Positions 6,874 through 15,958 are shown, counted from the first letter of the stretch. The stretch: 28,151 bases of DNA from Nitrososphaerota archaeon (GCA_022564385.1 JADFLN010000001.1:9375-37525), one strand, 5' to 3'. Notes: generated by a model not told the origin, from the letters alone. A program made the numbers and translations.

Positions 6874-7956
6874 GTGAGAATACGAATAAAATCATCTATT
6901 GTTAGACATGTTCCAGTAATACATGGCGGACGGAATTCCATAAAAAACCCTGATCCCAATATTGTAGATTTTAGTTCTAATATCACACCTATTGGAATTC
7001 CATTATCTGTAAAGACAATTCTTAAAAAAAATCTAGATGACATTCAAAATTATCCTGACTTTCATTCTTCAGCATTAATTTCAAACCTGAAAAAATACAC
7101 AGGATTACAAAAATCAAACCTATTAGTTGGAAATGGTGCAATTGAGATAATCTATAATTTTTGTTTTGCATTTCTATCAAATAAAACCAAAGTTTTGATA
7201 CCAATTCCTATATTTCAAGAATATGAAACAGCAGCAAAACTCAACAACTGTAAAATCTCATATTTTAAAACAATGAATCTGTCTGAAAATATTGATTTAT
7301 TTATTTCCCAAATTCCAAGAAATGGATGCGTGTTTCTCTGTAACCCCAATAATCCCACTGGAAAACTTTTATTAAAAAAACAACTACTTACAATAATTAA
7401 AGCTGCAAAAAAAATATCTTCCATTATATTTATTGATGAATGTTTCATTGAATTAGTTCCAGAATCTAATGAATCTGTAATATCGTATGTAAAGAAATAT
7501 GACAATCTTTTTGTTTTACGTTCTTTGACAAAATCTTTTGGATTACCTGGAATAAGAATTGGATATGCTGCAGCATCAAAACAAATGATTGAAATTTTAC
7601 AAAAAATAAAAATTCCATGGAGTATAAATTCTTTAGCACAAAATGCAGCAAGTATTGCACTTGTAAACAAATCACATATAATAAAATCAAAATTAGTTAT
7701 TAAAAAAGAATCTATATATCTAAAAAATGAGATTGCTAAACTAGATGGATTTGAATGTCATGATTCATCTACCAATTTTATTTTGATCAAAACAAAATAT
7801 GATTCAACAAAATTGCAACAAAAATTACTTAAACATAAAATCCTAATTCGTGATTGTAAAAATTTTAGAGGATTAAATAATCATTATATTCGTATAGCTG
7901 TAAAATCTCATAAGGATAATCTAAAACTTGTAAGGGCATTGGAGATAATTAAATGA
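6874..7956 (+). CDS. cobD: CobD-like PLP enzyme (threonine-phosphate decarboxylase / HisC-like aminotransferase)
   Basis: This fold-type I PLP enzyme of 360 aa starts at GTG 6874. The N-terminus has the pattern HGGRNS...DFSSNITPIGIP, typical of CobD/CobC. The PLP pocket shows N-P-N-N-P-T-G, F-I-D-E-C-F, and the Schiff-base lysine in S-L-T-K-S-F-G-L-P-G-I-R-I-G-Y. HisC (histidinol-phosphate aminotransferase) is closely related. I prefer CobD because it heads an operon of late cobalamin genes and would make the (R)-1-amino-2-propanol phosphate linker used by CbiB. Its last codons overlap the cobQ start (ATGA, 7953-7956). A TATA-like ATACTAAAT near 6844-6852 supports this promoter, back to back with asd. 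Confidence 0.8.
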   Translation: MRIRIKSSIVRHVPVIHGGRNSIKNPDPNIVDFSSNITPIGIPLSVKTILKKNLDDIQNYPDFHSSALISNLKKYTGLQKSNLLVGNGAIEIIYNFCFAFLSNKTKVLIPIPIFQEYETAAKLNNCKISYFKTMNLSENIDLFISQIPRNGCVFLCNPNNPTGKLLLKKQLLTIIKAAKKISSIIFIDECFIELVPESNESVISYVKKYDNLFVLRSLTKSFGLPGIRIGYAAASKQMIEILQKIKIPWSINSLAQNAASIALVNKSHIIKSKLVIKKESIYLKNEIAKLDGFECHDSSTNFILIKTKYDSTKLQQKLLKHKILIRDCKNFRGLNNHYIRIAVKSHKDNLKLVRALEIIK

Positions 7957-8792
7957 AATCTTTAATGATTCAGGGAACATCTTCTGGTGCTGGAAAAACA
8001 ACCTTGGTTGCAGCTTTATGTAGAATTTTTTCAGACAAAGGTTACAGAGTAGCACCTTTCAAATCACAAAATATGTCAAACTTTGCATATATCACGCCTA
8101 ACTTTGAAATTTCTCGTGCTCAAGCTATTCAAGCTATTGCTGCAAGATGTGATATTACACCTGACTTGAATCCAATCTTGCTCAAACCACTAGGGAATTA
8201 CTATAGTATGGTGTATCTATGTGGTAAACGATACAAGAAAATGCATGCAAAAGACTACTATGGAAAATTTGTCAACTCGGAGGGAATTAAAACTGCATTT
8301 AGATCATTGAAAACATTACAGAAAAATTTTGATTTAATAATTTTAGAAGGTGCAGGTTCTCCTGCTGAAATTAATTTACAAAAATTTGATATAGCAAATA
8401 TGAAGATTGCCAAAAAAGCCAAAGCATCTGTATTATTGATATCTGATATTGACAGAGGGGGATCATTTGCAAGCATTGTTGGAACAATGCAACTAATTGA
8501 AAAAAAATATCAAAAACTAGTGAAGGGTTTTATTTTTAACAAGTTTAGAGGAGATATTGATGTGTTAAAACCAGGATTTAAAAAACTTAAAAATATTACA
8601 AAGGTGCCTGTTCTAGGTACTATTCCAATGATTACATTAAATTTACCTGAAGAAGATTCTCTTAATGCAAAACCTAAAGATATTGCTTGGACTAAAAAAA
8701 ATATTTTAAAAATTGATAATGAATTAAACAAGTTAGCAAAAACTGTAAAATCAAATATCGATATAAAATCTATTGAGAAGATGTTACAATGA
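7953..8792 (+). CDS. cobQ: cobyric acid synthase, glutaminase domain absent
   Basis: The 279-aa protein carries the ATP-dependent amidoligase half of CobQ/CbiP. It has a P-loop G-T-S-S-G-A-G-K-T-T at residues 8-17, then FKSQNMSNFAYITP, ISRAQAIQA, LNPILLKPLG, LEGAGSPAEINL, SDIDRGGSFASIVGT, FIFNKFRGD and L-P-E-E-D-S near residue 230. CobQ normally runs to about 480-500 aa with a C-terminal triad glutamine amidotransferase domain. Here the frame ends in a short Lys-rich helix and cbiB begins at once (ATGA overlap, 8789-8792), so no room remains for it. The enzyme amidates four side chains of adenosyl-cobyrinic acid a,c-diamide. Without its glutaminase it must use free ammonia or a separate subunit. 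Confidence 0.85.
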   Translation: MKSLMIQGTSSGAGKTTLVAALCRIFSDKGYRVAPFKSQNMSNFAYITPNFEISRAQAIQAIAARCDITPDLNPILLKPLGNYYSMVYLCGKRYKKMHAKDYYGKFVNSEGIKTAFRSLKTLQKNFDLIILEGAGSPAEINLQKFDIANMKIAKKAKASVLLISDIDRGGSFASIVGTMQLIEKKYQKLVKGFIFNKFRGDIDVLKPGFKKLKNITKVPVLGTIPMITLNLPEEDSLNAKPKDIAWTKKNILKIDNELNKLAKTVKSNIDIKSIEKMLQ

Positions 8793-9760
8793 TTCTAGAA
8801 TCAATCCTTATTGTCGGCATTGCAATATTTCTTGATTTAATTTTTGGAGATCCTAAGAATAACTATCATCCAACAGCTTGGATTGGTGGATTAATTGCAA
8901 AACTTACACCTATTGCAAAAAATAAAAATCATATTATAGAAAAACTTGGAGGAATTCTACTTGTAATAATTATTTCAAGTATTGTAATTTTGTTGCTTGT
9001 GACGTTAAGCATTGGAATATCTTTGATACCAATTGATTTTGTTTCATTAATTGTATCTGTAATAATAGGTGGATTGCTACTAAAAACTACCATTGCTATT
9101 CGTGGAATGGAAAAACATGCCAAAGCAGTATTGGAGTCACTTGACCAAGATAATCTAGATATGGCTAGAACAAATCTGTCAATGATTGTTAAACGAAATA
9201 CCAAAAATTTGGACAAAAATCACGTCATTTCAGGCGTGCTTGAAAGCATTAGTGAGAATACTGTAGATGGAATTACCGGACCTCTGTTCTATTTTGCTCT
9301 CTTTGGTTTGCCTGGAGCATTTGTGTATAGAGTAGTTAATACTATAGATTCAATGATTGGATACAAGACTAATATTTTTAAAAATGTAGGATGGTTTGGG
9401 GCAACTTGTGATACAATTTTAAATTACATTCCATCTAGACTCACAGGATTAGTAATGATCATTTCAGCTGCTATTTTACAAAACAATTGGAAAGAATCAT
9501 ACAAGATAATGATTAGAGATAGTAAAAAAACTGAAAGTCTTAATGCGGGATATACTATGGCTGCACTTGCAGGAGCACTTGAAACAAAGTTTGAAAATGT
9601 AAATCACTACAAGTTAGGTAATGGTGAAATCATGCTAACACAAGAACATGTAAACTCTGCACTTACAATGATGAAACTTACTTCAATTCTTTTCTTTGGA
9701 ATAGTAACTATTCCAATAATCACTATTTTATCACTGGCAGGATGGTGGATTCATGCTTAA
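8789..9760 (+). CDS. cbiB: adenosylcobinamide-phosphate synthase CbiB
   Basis: This membrane enzyme joins cobyric acid to the aminopropanol (phosphate) linker. At 323 aa it has the family's usual length. Near the N-terminus it shows the signature D-L-I-F-G-D-P-x-x-x-x-H-P-T-A-W-I-G. The middle carries E-S-I-S-E-N-T-V-D-G-I-T-G-P-L-F-Y and VNTIDSMIGYK, and toward the end comes S-L-N-A-G-Y-T-M-A-A-L-A-G-A-L. Four or five hydrophobic segments are visible. The start overlaps the cobQ stop, and the end overlaps cobS by 8 nt. It is part of the same operon, directly downstream of the gene that would make its amine substrate. Confidence 0.93.
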   Translation: MILESILIVGIAIFLDLIFGDPKNNYHPTAWIGGLIAKLTPIAKNKNHIIEKLGGILLVIIISSIVILLLVTLSIGISLIPIDFVSLIVSVIIGGLLLKTTIAIRGMEKHAKAVLESLDQDNLDMARTNLSMIVKRNTKNLDKNHVISGVLESISENTVDGITGPLFYFALFGLPGAFVYRVVNTIDSMIGYKTNIFKNVGWFGATCDTILNYIPSRLTGLVMIISAAILQNNWKESYKIMIRDSKKTESLNAGYTMAALAGALETKFENVNHYKLGNGEIMLTQEHVNSALTMMKLTSILFFGIVTIPIITILSLAGWWIHA

Positions 9761-10478
9761 AGAAATTAGTTCTGTTTTTTCTTTTCTAACAATTTTTCCA
9801 TCGTCAAATACAACCCTAGAAAATATTGCAAAATACATGTATATTTTTCCTATTGTTGGAATTGCAATTGGACTCTTAGTCGGTTCTTTTGGATTTGGAT
9901 TATCTTTCTTTTTAGATCCTTTACTAGTTAGTTTGTTAGTTGTTGCATCTATTGCAATTGTTACTGGAATCCATCATGCAGATGGCTTGGCTGATTTTGC
10001 TGATGGACTGATGGTAAAAGGAAGCAAAGATAAAAAACTTAAAGCGATGAAAGATCTTTCTACGGGTTCTGCAGGAATTGTCGGGCTAGTTTTGTATCTT
10101 GTTGGTTTGATAATAACAATTTCTCTTACAAGTGGATTTGATTTATTTCGAGCAATTCTGATTAGCGAAATTTTGGCAAAGTTCTCAATGGTACTAATGG
10201 CTAGTATGGGAAACTCAGCCTCACCAGGCTCAAATTCTCCTTTTGTAAAGACTATGAAAGATAAGAAAAAACTTGCAGCTGCATTCATCATTATGTTAAT
10301 TCCCGTAATTCTAATTGGTGAAACAACTGGATTACTAATGCTTGGTGTAACTGTTATCCTAACATTATTTCTTCTAGCAATATCTACTCGTAGTTTTGGT
10401 GGAATTACTGGCGATGTTCTTGGTGCTACTAATGAACTTACGAGATTGGCTTCTTTGATAGTATTTGTATCGATATGA
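9753..10478 (+). CDS. cobS: adenosylcobinamide-GDP ribazoletransferase (cobalamin synthase)
   Basis: This polytopic membrane protein of 241 aa attaches alpha-ribazole to adenosylcobinamide-GDP, completing the lower ligand. The catalytic region is H-H-A-D-G-L-A-D-F-A-D-G-L (about residues 73-85), followed by the metal-binding neighbourhood D-L-S-T-G-S-A-G-I-V-G. The C-terminal part has a GGITGDVLGATNEL stretch, with the G-D-x-x-G-A-x-N-E pattern of the family. It overlaps cbiB (9753-9760) and cobY (10475-10478). Either CobT is elsewhere or the lower ligand is activated by another route, since no cobT is in the window. Confidence 0.93.
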   Translation: MLKEISSVFSFLTIFPSSNTTLENIAKYMYIFPIVGIAIGLLVGSFGFGLSFFLDPLLVSLLVVASIAIVTGIHHADGLADFADGLMVKGSKDKKLKAMKDLSTGSAGIVGLVLYLVGLIITISLTSGFDLFRAILISEILAKFSMVLMASMGNSASPGSNSPFVKTMKDKKKLAAAFIIMLIPVILIGETTGLLMLGVTVILTLFLLAISTRSFGGITGDVLGATNELTRLASLIVFVSI

Positions 10479-11059
10479 TTGGTCTTGTAATGGCTGGTGG
10501 TAAAGGTATTCGTATGAATTTAGATAATGAAAAACTATTACTCAAATACAAAAAACCTATCATCCTTCATGTAGTTGATTCATTAAAAAATTCAAATTGT
10601 TTTTCAAAAATTTTAGCAGTTACTAGTTCTAATTCTCCTAAAACAAAAAAATTATTGCAAGAAAATAATGTTGAAACTTTTGATACACCTGGAATTGGTT
10701 ATGTAAAAGATCTAAATCTAGCACTTAAAACTCTTAATGATATAGTTTTAGTTACTTCTGGAGATTTACCATTATTAGATGAAGAAGTAATACAAAAAAT
10801 TGTAAATCAATTTGACTCTAAAAATATTTGGACTAGCATTCTTGTCACAAACAAATTCTTGACTACTCTTGGAATTGAATCTGATTATTCTATAACTTTT
10901 AATAATCAAACATGTCATTATACGGGAATTTCTTTAGTTAATGCAGAAAAAATCTCTTCAGTTGAAAATTTAGAAGAAAATTATGTTATTATTGATGATA
11001 AGAGAATTGCATTTAATCTAAATACCAAACAGGACTACGATTTACTCAGCACTACCTAA
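10475..11059 (+). CDS. cobY: GTP:adenosylcobinamide-phosphate guanylyltransferase CobY
   Basis: This is the archaeal replacement for the bacterial CobU nucleotidyltransferase. It transfers GMP to adenosylcobinamide phosphate, giving the substrate of CobS. The 194-aa protein begins I-G-L-V-M-A-G-G-K-G-I-R-M, the nucleotide-binding loop of MobA/GlmU-like transferases. It continues with EKLLLKYKKPIILHV and carries the metal-binding S-G-D-L-P-L-L. Its ATG overlaps the cobS stop. Its 3' end overlaps the 3' end of rps27e on the other strand by 18 nt (11042-11059), leaving no room for a conventional terminator between them. Confidence 0.92.
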   Translation: MIGLVMAGGKGIRMNLDNEKLLLKYKKPIILHVVDSLKNSNCFSKILAVTSSNSPKTKKLLQENNVETFDTPGIGYVKDLNLALKTLNDIVLVTSGDLPLLDEEVIQKIVNQFDSKNIWTSILVTNKFLTTLGIESDYSITFNNQTCHYTGISLVNAEKISSVENLEENYVIIDDKRIAFNLNTKQDYDLLSTT

Positions 11060-11239
11060 GATTTTTCCATTAATCTTGGCTTTTGATCCTGTTGGTTCTG
11101 CAATGGTGTTGCCACAGGAATTACATTTGACTACTGTTGAAACATGAGAATAAACTACTTGAAGTTCACCACATTCATCACAGTTAACTTTTAGAAATTT
11201 ACTAGATGGTTTTGGAATTTCAATATGATCTTTTTTCAT
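11042..11239 (-). CDS. rps27e: 30S ribosomal protein S27e
   Basis: This 65-aa zinc-ribbon protein of the small ribosomal subunit, found in archaea and eukaryotes, carries two CxxC pairs: V-N-C-D-E-C-G and V-K-C-N-S-C-G, 16 residues apart (counted between the pairs). The length and the ending G-K-I-L match the family. It is translated from an ATG (11239) that overlaps the rpl44e stop by four bases, giving a two-gene ribosomal operon. Confidence 0.95.
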   Translation of the reverse strand: MKKDHIEIPKPSSKFLKVNCDECGELQVVYSHVSTVVKCNSCGNTIAEPTGSKAKINGKILGSAE

Positions 11240-11517
11240 ACCGCCACCAACTCAAACTTCTTAATTCTAATGCCTGGTTTATTGTATTTCTTTTTACACA
11301 CAGTACATGTCATAATAGGAGTAATTTTCTTTGTAACTTTAGCTGGTTTTGCTAGTTTTGGGAATTTCTGTCCACCGTATCCTCGTTTACGTTCTGCATG
11401 TCTGCGTTCACCTCTAGCAGATCCACGTCTTTTTCCAGCTTTGTAAATGGAAACTTTTTGTTCAGTATGTGTTTTACATTTTGGACAATACTTTCTCATC
11501 ACCTTGGGAATGTTCAT
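11236..11517 (-). CDS. rpl44e: 50S ribosomal protein L44e
   Basis: This 93-aa basic ribosomal protein has two zinc-binding CxxC pairs (Y-C-P-K-C and T-C-T-V-C). Between them is the hallmark central stretch KAGKRRGSARGERRHAERK, followed by G-Y-G-G-Q. The order rpl44e-rps27e is the usual archaeal arrangement. A TATA-like GCTTAAATTA on the minus strand is centred near 11543, 26 nt before the ATG at 11517. That promoter is shared back to back with adenine deaminase. Confidence 0.95.
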   Translation of the reverse strand: MNIPKVMRKYCPKCKTHTEQKVSIYKAGKRRGSARGERRHAERKRGYGGQKFPKLAKPAKVTKKITPIMTCTVCKKKYNKPGIRIKKFELVAV

Positions 11518-11537
11518 ATCAACAAAACCTCTTCAAC

Positions 11538-11567
11538 CGTAATTTAAGCATTGAATCTATAATAGAT
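11538..11567. promoter_or_regulatory. divergent promoters rpl44e / ade
   Basis: A minus-strand TATA-like box near 11543 serves rpl44e, and a plus-strand TCTATAATAG box at about 11558-11567 serves ade. Each is about 26 nt from its start codon. Confidence 0.4.
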
Positions 11568-11587
11568 GCAAAATCCAATTAATAACC

Positions 11588-13351
11588 GTGAATTCAAGCC
11601 TAGCAAGTTCTATCTCTTCTTTAAATTCTGTAGCAATGGGTGATAAAAAAGCCGATCTTGTTTTAAAAAATTGTAATTTGTTGTCAGTCTACACCAGAGA
11701 AATTATTCCAAAAACTCAGATTGCAATAATTAATGATAGGATTGCTTATGTTGGTTTGGATGCATCACACACACTGGGTCCAAAAACAGTTACCATTGAT
11801 GTACAGAACAAATATGTAAGTCCAGGTTTTGCAGATCCACATTTACATATTGATCAATTTGTGCTGCCCTCTGAATTCATAAAAAAAGCACTTCTTTGTG
11901 GTGTTACTTCACTTTTTTCTGATCCAATTGATATTGTTAGTGTTGCAGGCTACAGAGGTTTTCAAGAATTTCTCAAACTTTGTGAAGATTTACCAATAAG
12001 AATTTTCCAAGTAGTTCCTGGTGGTCTTCCTGTTGATACAAAATTTAGTAACAGTAAAACTCTTTCATTATCACAAGAAAAATCTGCAGTAAAACATCCT
12101 CATGTTCTTGGTTTGGGAGAAGTTTTTTCATGGACTAAAGTCACTCTACGTGAACCAAAAACAATGAAATCCCTTTCAACAATGTTAGAGTGTGATTGCA
12201 TAATTAATGGACATACTTCTGGTATAAATGAAAAAAAACTCAACGCATATGTTTCATCAGGTATACTTTCTTGCCACGAACCAATTAATTTTGATCAAGT
12301 TTTAGAAAGATTACGTCTTGGAATGTGGATAATGATTAGAGAGGGTTCTATAAGACGTGATTTGAAGGAAATCATTCCTCGTATTTTGTCTCATGGAACC
12401 TATCTTAATCGCTTAATGTTTTGCTCTGATGGTCTTGATCCACTAGATATCACAAAATTTGGTCATATTGACCACTGCATCAGAGAATCAATCAAACTTG
12501 GTCTAAAACCATTAGATGCAATTACTATGGCATCAAAGAATAATTTTGACTATTACAATATGGGAAAAGATCTTGGCGGAATTGCACCTGGAAAATTAGC
12601 AGATATTCTTATCTTCAATGATTTGAAATCATTTAAACCAAGTAAAGTCTTTGTGGGCGGAAAACTTGTAGTCTCAAACGGAAGTGTTGTAGCTCATATC
12701 AAGAAAAAAATAATATTACCTTTGTTTAAAAAAACTGTCAAACTAAAAAAATTCTCAAAAAATGATTTTCTTGTAAAATCAAAAAAGAAAAACATTCTTG
12801 TAAATACTATCTTTATGCAAACTGAAATCATTACTAAGATTGGTTCAGCTGAACTCCATTCAAAAGATGGTCTTGTTTCTGCCTCATTAGATTCTGATGT
12901 ATGGAAAGTTGCAGCATTTGATAGAATTCATGGAACAAATCGTCATTCAATTGGATTTCTTGAAAACTTTGGAGCTGATATTGGTGCCTTTGCTACTACT
13001 TGGAGTTTTCATGAAAATGATATGATAGTAATAGGTTCTAATGATTCCGATATGGCAATTGCTTCTAATAATATTATCAAAAATCAGGGAGGACTAGTTG
13101 TAGTAAAATCTGGCAAAATTCTAGCTTCTTTACCTTTACAATTTGCAGGAATTATTTCCACAGATTCTTTTGAAACAGTTTCATCAAATTTTCAAAAAAT
13201 TATCAACTCTATTGTAGATTCTGGATGCAAATTTACTAGACCTCATCTAATTCCTTTGTTTTTGCCTTTCTTGGCTTTACCATCCATTAGAATTCTTTCA
13301 GGTGGAATTGTTGATGTGAAAAAACGATGTTACATCAAACTATTCAGCTAA
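11588..13351 (+). CDS. ade: adenine deaminase
   Basis: This amidohydrolase-superfamily enzyme of 587 aa (the size of bacterial Ade) converts adenine to hypoxanthine and ammonia in purine salvage. The metal-binding motifs appear in order: F-A-D-P-H-L-H-I-D, then L-G-L-G-E-V, I-N-G-H-T-S-G, S-C-H-E, M-I-R-E-G-S and F-C-S-D-G. After these comes the metal-dependent hydrolase tail G-G-I-A-P-G-K-L-A-D-I-L. A C-terminal domain (residues ~420-587) carries HGTNRHSIGFL. I kept the GTG at 11588 because a TATA-like box sits 26 nt upstream; an ATG at 11636 is possible but less well placed. With guaA and guaB nearby it adds to purine metabolism, and the released ammonia could be oxidised. Confidence 0.92.
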   Translation: MNSSLASSISSLNSVAMGDKKADLVLKNCNLLSVYTREIIPKTQIAIINDRIAYVGLDASHTLGPKTVTIDVQNKYVSPGFADPHLHIDQFVLPSEFIKKALLCGVTSLFSDPIDIVSVAGYRGFQEFLKLCEDLPIRIFQVVPGGLPVDTKFSNSKTLSLSQEKSAVKHPHVLGLGEVFSWTKVTLREPKTMKSLSTMLECDCIINGHTSGINEKKLNAYVSSGILSCHEPINFDQVLERLRLGMWIMIREGSIRRDLKEIIPRILSHGTYLNRLMFCSDGLDPLDITKFGHIDHCIRESIKLGLKPLDAITMASKNNFDYYNMGKDLGGIAPGKLADILIFNDLKSFKPSKVFVGGKLVVSNGSVVAHIKKKIILPLFKKTVKLKKFSKNDFLVKSKKKNILVNTIFMQTEIITKIGSAELHSKDGLVSASLDSDVWKVAAFDRIHGTNRHSIGFLENFGADIGAFATTWSFHENDMIVIGSNDSDMAIASNNIIKNQGGLVVVKSGKILASLPLQFAGIISTDSFETVSSNFQKIINSIVDSGCKFTRPHLIPLFLPFLALPSIRILSGGIVDVKKRCYIKLFS

Positions 13352-13395
13352 GTAAATGTTAAAAAGGGGGATTTATGGAATGGATTTTGAATCAA

Positions 13396-15018
13396 ATGGC
13401 ATCAATTCAACAAGGACCAAATGGACCTATCCTAGTTCTCAAAGAGAGCGCATTACAGACAAAAGGTAAAGATGCTCAACAAAACAATATTGCTGCAGCA
13501 AAATTAGTTGCAGAGTTAGTTAGAAGTAGTCTTGGGCCAAGAGGTCTTGATAAAATGCTAGTTGATTCTTTAGGTGACGTAACAATTACAAATGACGGTG
13601 CTACAATTCTAAAAGAAATTGATGTTCAGCACCCAGCAGCCAAAATGATGGTTGAAATCGCTAAAACAGTAGATAATGAAGTAGGCGATGGTACAACTTC
13701 TTCTGTTATTTTTGGAGGTGCATTATTAGCCAGAGCAGAGGATCTACTCAAAAAAGATGTCCATTCTTCAATCATTGTTGAGGGTTATCAGGCAGCTGCT
13801 GAAAAAACTCTTGAAATTTACTCACAATTATCCAAAAAAATACAACCAGATGACCGAGAATCCCTTCTCAAAATTGCAATGACTAGTATGCAATCAAAAT
13901 TAATTTCTGAAGATAGTAGTATTCTTTCAAAAATTGTGGTTGATGCAATTCTTGACATTGCAGTTAAGACCGGTGATGATTATACTGTTGATCTTGACAA
14001 TCTCAAAGTTGAAAAGAAAACGGGTGGTTCAATTCAAGACACAAAAATTGTGAAGGGTATTGTTTTAGATAAAGAAATTGTTCATAGTGGAATGCCTACA
14101 AAAGTTGAAAAAGCAAAAATTGCATTAATAAACACAGCACTAGAAATTGAAAAAACTGAAATGAGTGCTGAAATTAAAATTACCGATCCTACTCAAATGC
14201 AAATGTTCTTGGAAGAAGAGAATCGAATGCTAAAAACTATGGTTGACAAATTACATGATGTTGGTGTTACTGTCTTGATTTGTCAAAAAGGAATAGATGA
14301 TATTTCACAACACTATCTTTCAAAATATGGTATTATGGCAGTTCGTCGTGTTAAAGAAAGTGATATGACTAAACTTGCTAAAGCCACAGGTGGACGTGTA
14401 ATAAATAAACTAGATGATCTTTCAGAAGAAGACCTTGGATATGCAGATTTGGCTCAACAAAGGAAAGTTGAATCTGACAAGTGGGTTTTCATTGAAGGAT
14501 GTAAACATCCACAATCAGTCACTTTGCTTATTCGCGGTGGTTCTCAAAGAGTAATTGATGAAGTTGATCGTTCAATTCATGATGCTCTAATGGTAGTAAA
14601 AGATGTAATTGAAAAGCCTGAAATTGTTGCAGGTGGAGGTGCACCAGAGTCATTTGCAGCCTCACAACTTAAAGAGTGGGCTGATAATTTTGATGGAAGA
14701 GAACAACTTGCAATCAAAAAATATGCTGAAGCATTAGAAACAATTCCACTAACTATTGCTGAAAATGCAGGAATGGATCCAATTGATACAATGGCTAATC
14801 TCAGAGCAAAACAAAATCAAGGTCATAAATGGACTGGTATTGATGCTAGAAACACAAAGATTGCTGATATGTTAGCGATTGATGTTGTAGAACCAATTAT
14901 AGTAAAAGAACAGATTATCAAATCTGCAACAGAAGCAGCATGTATGATTCTTAGAATCGATGATGTAATTGCTATTTCTGGAGGTTCAAGTGGTGGCGGA
15001 ATGCCCCCAACGGGATAA
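13396..15018 (+). CDS. thermosome subunit (group II chaperonin)
   Basis: This is a cytosolic ATP-dependent protein-folding ring subunit. N-terminal motifs are S-S-L-G-P-R-G-L-D-K-M-L and ITNDGATILKE, with the ATP loop G-D-G-T-T-S-S-V. A central apical domain follows, then V-A-G-G-G-A-P-E and the C-terminal Gly/Met-rich tail G-G-S-S-G-G-G-M. I chose the ATG at 13396 (540 aa). An in-frame ATG at 13375 adds seven residues but lies only ~15 nt after the TTAAAAA box (13359-13365), closer than archaeal promoters allow. A GGGGG run just before 13375 could act as a Shine-Dalgarno site and is the argument for the longer form. Thaumarchaea usually have more than one subunit; which one this is cannot be told. 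Confidence 0.93.
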   Translation: MASIQQGPNGPILVLKESALQTKGKDAQQNNIAAAKLVAELVRSSLGPRGLDKMLVDSLGDVTITNDGATILKEIDVQHPAAKMMVEIAKTVDNEVGDGTTSSVIFGGALLARAEDLLKKDVHSSIIVEGYQAAAEKTLEIYSQLSKKIQPDDRESLLKIAMTSMQSKLISEDSSILSKIVVDAILDIAVKTGDDYTVDLDNLKVEKKTGGSIQDTKIVKGIVLDKEIVHSGMPTKVEKAKIALINTALEIEKTEMSAEIKITDPTQMQMFLEEENRMLKTMVDKLHDVGVTVLICQKGIDDISQHYLSKYGIMAVRRVKESDMTKLAKATGGRVINKLDDLSEEDLGYADLAQQRKVESDKWVFIEGCKHPQSVTLLIRGGSQRVIDEVDRSIHDALMVVKDVIEKPEIVAGGGAPESFAASQLKEWADNFDGREQLAIKKYAEALETIPLTIAENAGMDPIDTMANLRAKQNQGHKWTGIDARNTKIADMLAIDVVEPIIVKEQIIKSATEAACMILRIDDVIAISGGSSGGGMPPTG

Positions 15019-15057
15019 TTTTAGTTAAAACTTAAGCCATATAATTTTCATAATTTA

Positions 15058-15930
15058 TTGTTGTACAAAATTGGTGTTGATTTAGGTGGTACTAAAACAG
15101 AAGCTATTCTACTTGATCAAAGTCTAAATATTTTGGAGAGGAAAAGAATTCCAACCCCACAAAATGATTATCAAGAAATTATAAATTCTATCTCATCCTT
15201 GGTCTTTGAAATATCTAGAAATATTTCTGATTTTTCTATGGGTATTTGTACACCTGGTGCAATTTCTAAGAAAACTGGACTAATTAAAAATAGTAACACA
15301 CAATGCTTGATTGGACAATCACTCAAAGAAGATCTAGAAAATAAACTAGGAAAAAAAATATCTATAGAAAATGATGCGAACTGTTTTGCAATGGCTGAAG
15401 CTAAAATGGGTACTGCTAGTGGATTTGGTGTAGTCTTTGGAGTGATTATGGGTACTGGTGTTGGAGGTGGAATTGTAATTGATGGAAAGCTTCATCCTGG
15501 CAGAACTAACATTGGAGGAGAATGGGGACATCATACATTACACCGCAATGGAAATTCTTGTTATTGTGGTAAAACTGGATGCGTAGAAACCTACATCAGT
15601 GGTCCTGCATTGGAAAAACAGTGGACAAAACTAACTGGAAAATCTCAAACTCTTCCTGAAATCCTTTTAAATATTAATAATGAAATTGGCCAAAAATGGA
15701 AAGACGAATTTTTAGAAAATTTTGGATATGGCCTTGCTAATGTAATAGACATCTTAGATCCTGATGTAATAGTTTTAGGTGGTGGTCTATCAAATATTGA
15801 TTTTTTGTATACTGAAGGAAAAGAATCAGTTTACAGTAAAGTCTTTTCAGATTCGATTGATACTCCAATCCTGAAAAACAAATTAGGTGATTCTGCAGGG
15901 GTATATGGTGCAGCAATTCTTACTTTGTAA
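15058..15930 (+). CDS. ROK-family sugar kinase
   Basis: This is a 290-aa kinase of the ROK (repressor-ORF-kinase) family with no DNA-binding domain, so an enzyme rather than a repressor. Visible are the phosphate-1 loop G-V-D-L-G-G-T-K-T, the ENDAN motif followed by CFAMAEA, the G-T-G-V-G-G-G-I loop and the catalytic context GEWGHH. The zinc site is C-Y-C-G-K-T-G-C-V-E, preceded by H at the standard distance. The adenosine motif near the C-terminus is V-I-V-L-G-G-G-L-S. Substrate (glucose, fructose, N-acetylmannosamine or similar) is not determined by sequence. Start is TTG 15058, with a second TTG at 15061. It lies 39 nt after the thermosome gene and may be read through from it. Confidence 0.88.
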   Translation: MLYKIGVDLGGTKTEAILLDQSLNILERKRIPTPQNDYQEIINSISSLVFEISRNISDFSMGICTPGAISKKTGLIKNSNTQCLIGQSLKEDLENKLGKKISIENDANCFAMAEAKMGTASGFGVVFGVIMGTGVGGGIVIDGKLHPGRTNIGGEWGHHTLHRNGNSCYCGKTGCVETYISGPALEKQWTKLTGKSQTLPEILLNINNEIGQKWKDEFLENFGYGLANVIDILDPDVIVLGGGLSNIDFLYTEGKESVYSKVFSDSIDTPILKNKLGDSAGVYGAAILTL

Positions 15931-15958
15931 ATAATGATATCCTATTACTCAAAAAATA

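Noticed and set aside
7215..7670. A 151-aa minus-strand frame inside the cobD-like gene
   Set aside because: The plus-strand frame has full PLP-enzyme motifs; the minus frame shows only composition-driven hydrophobic runs.
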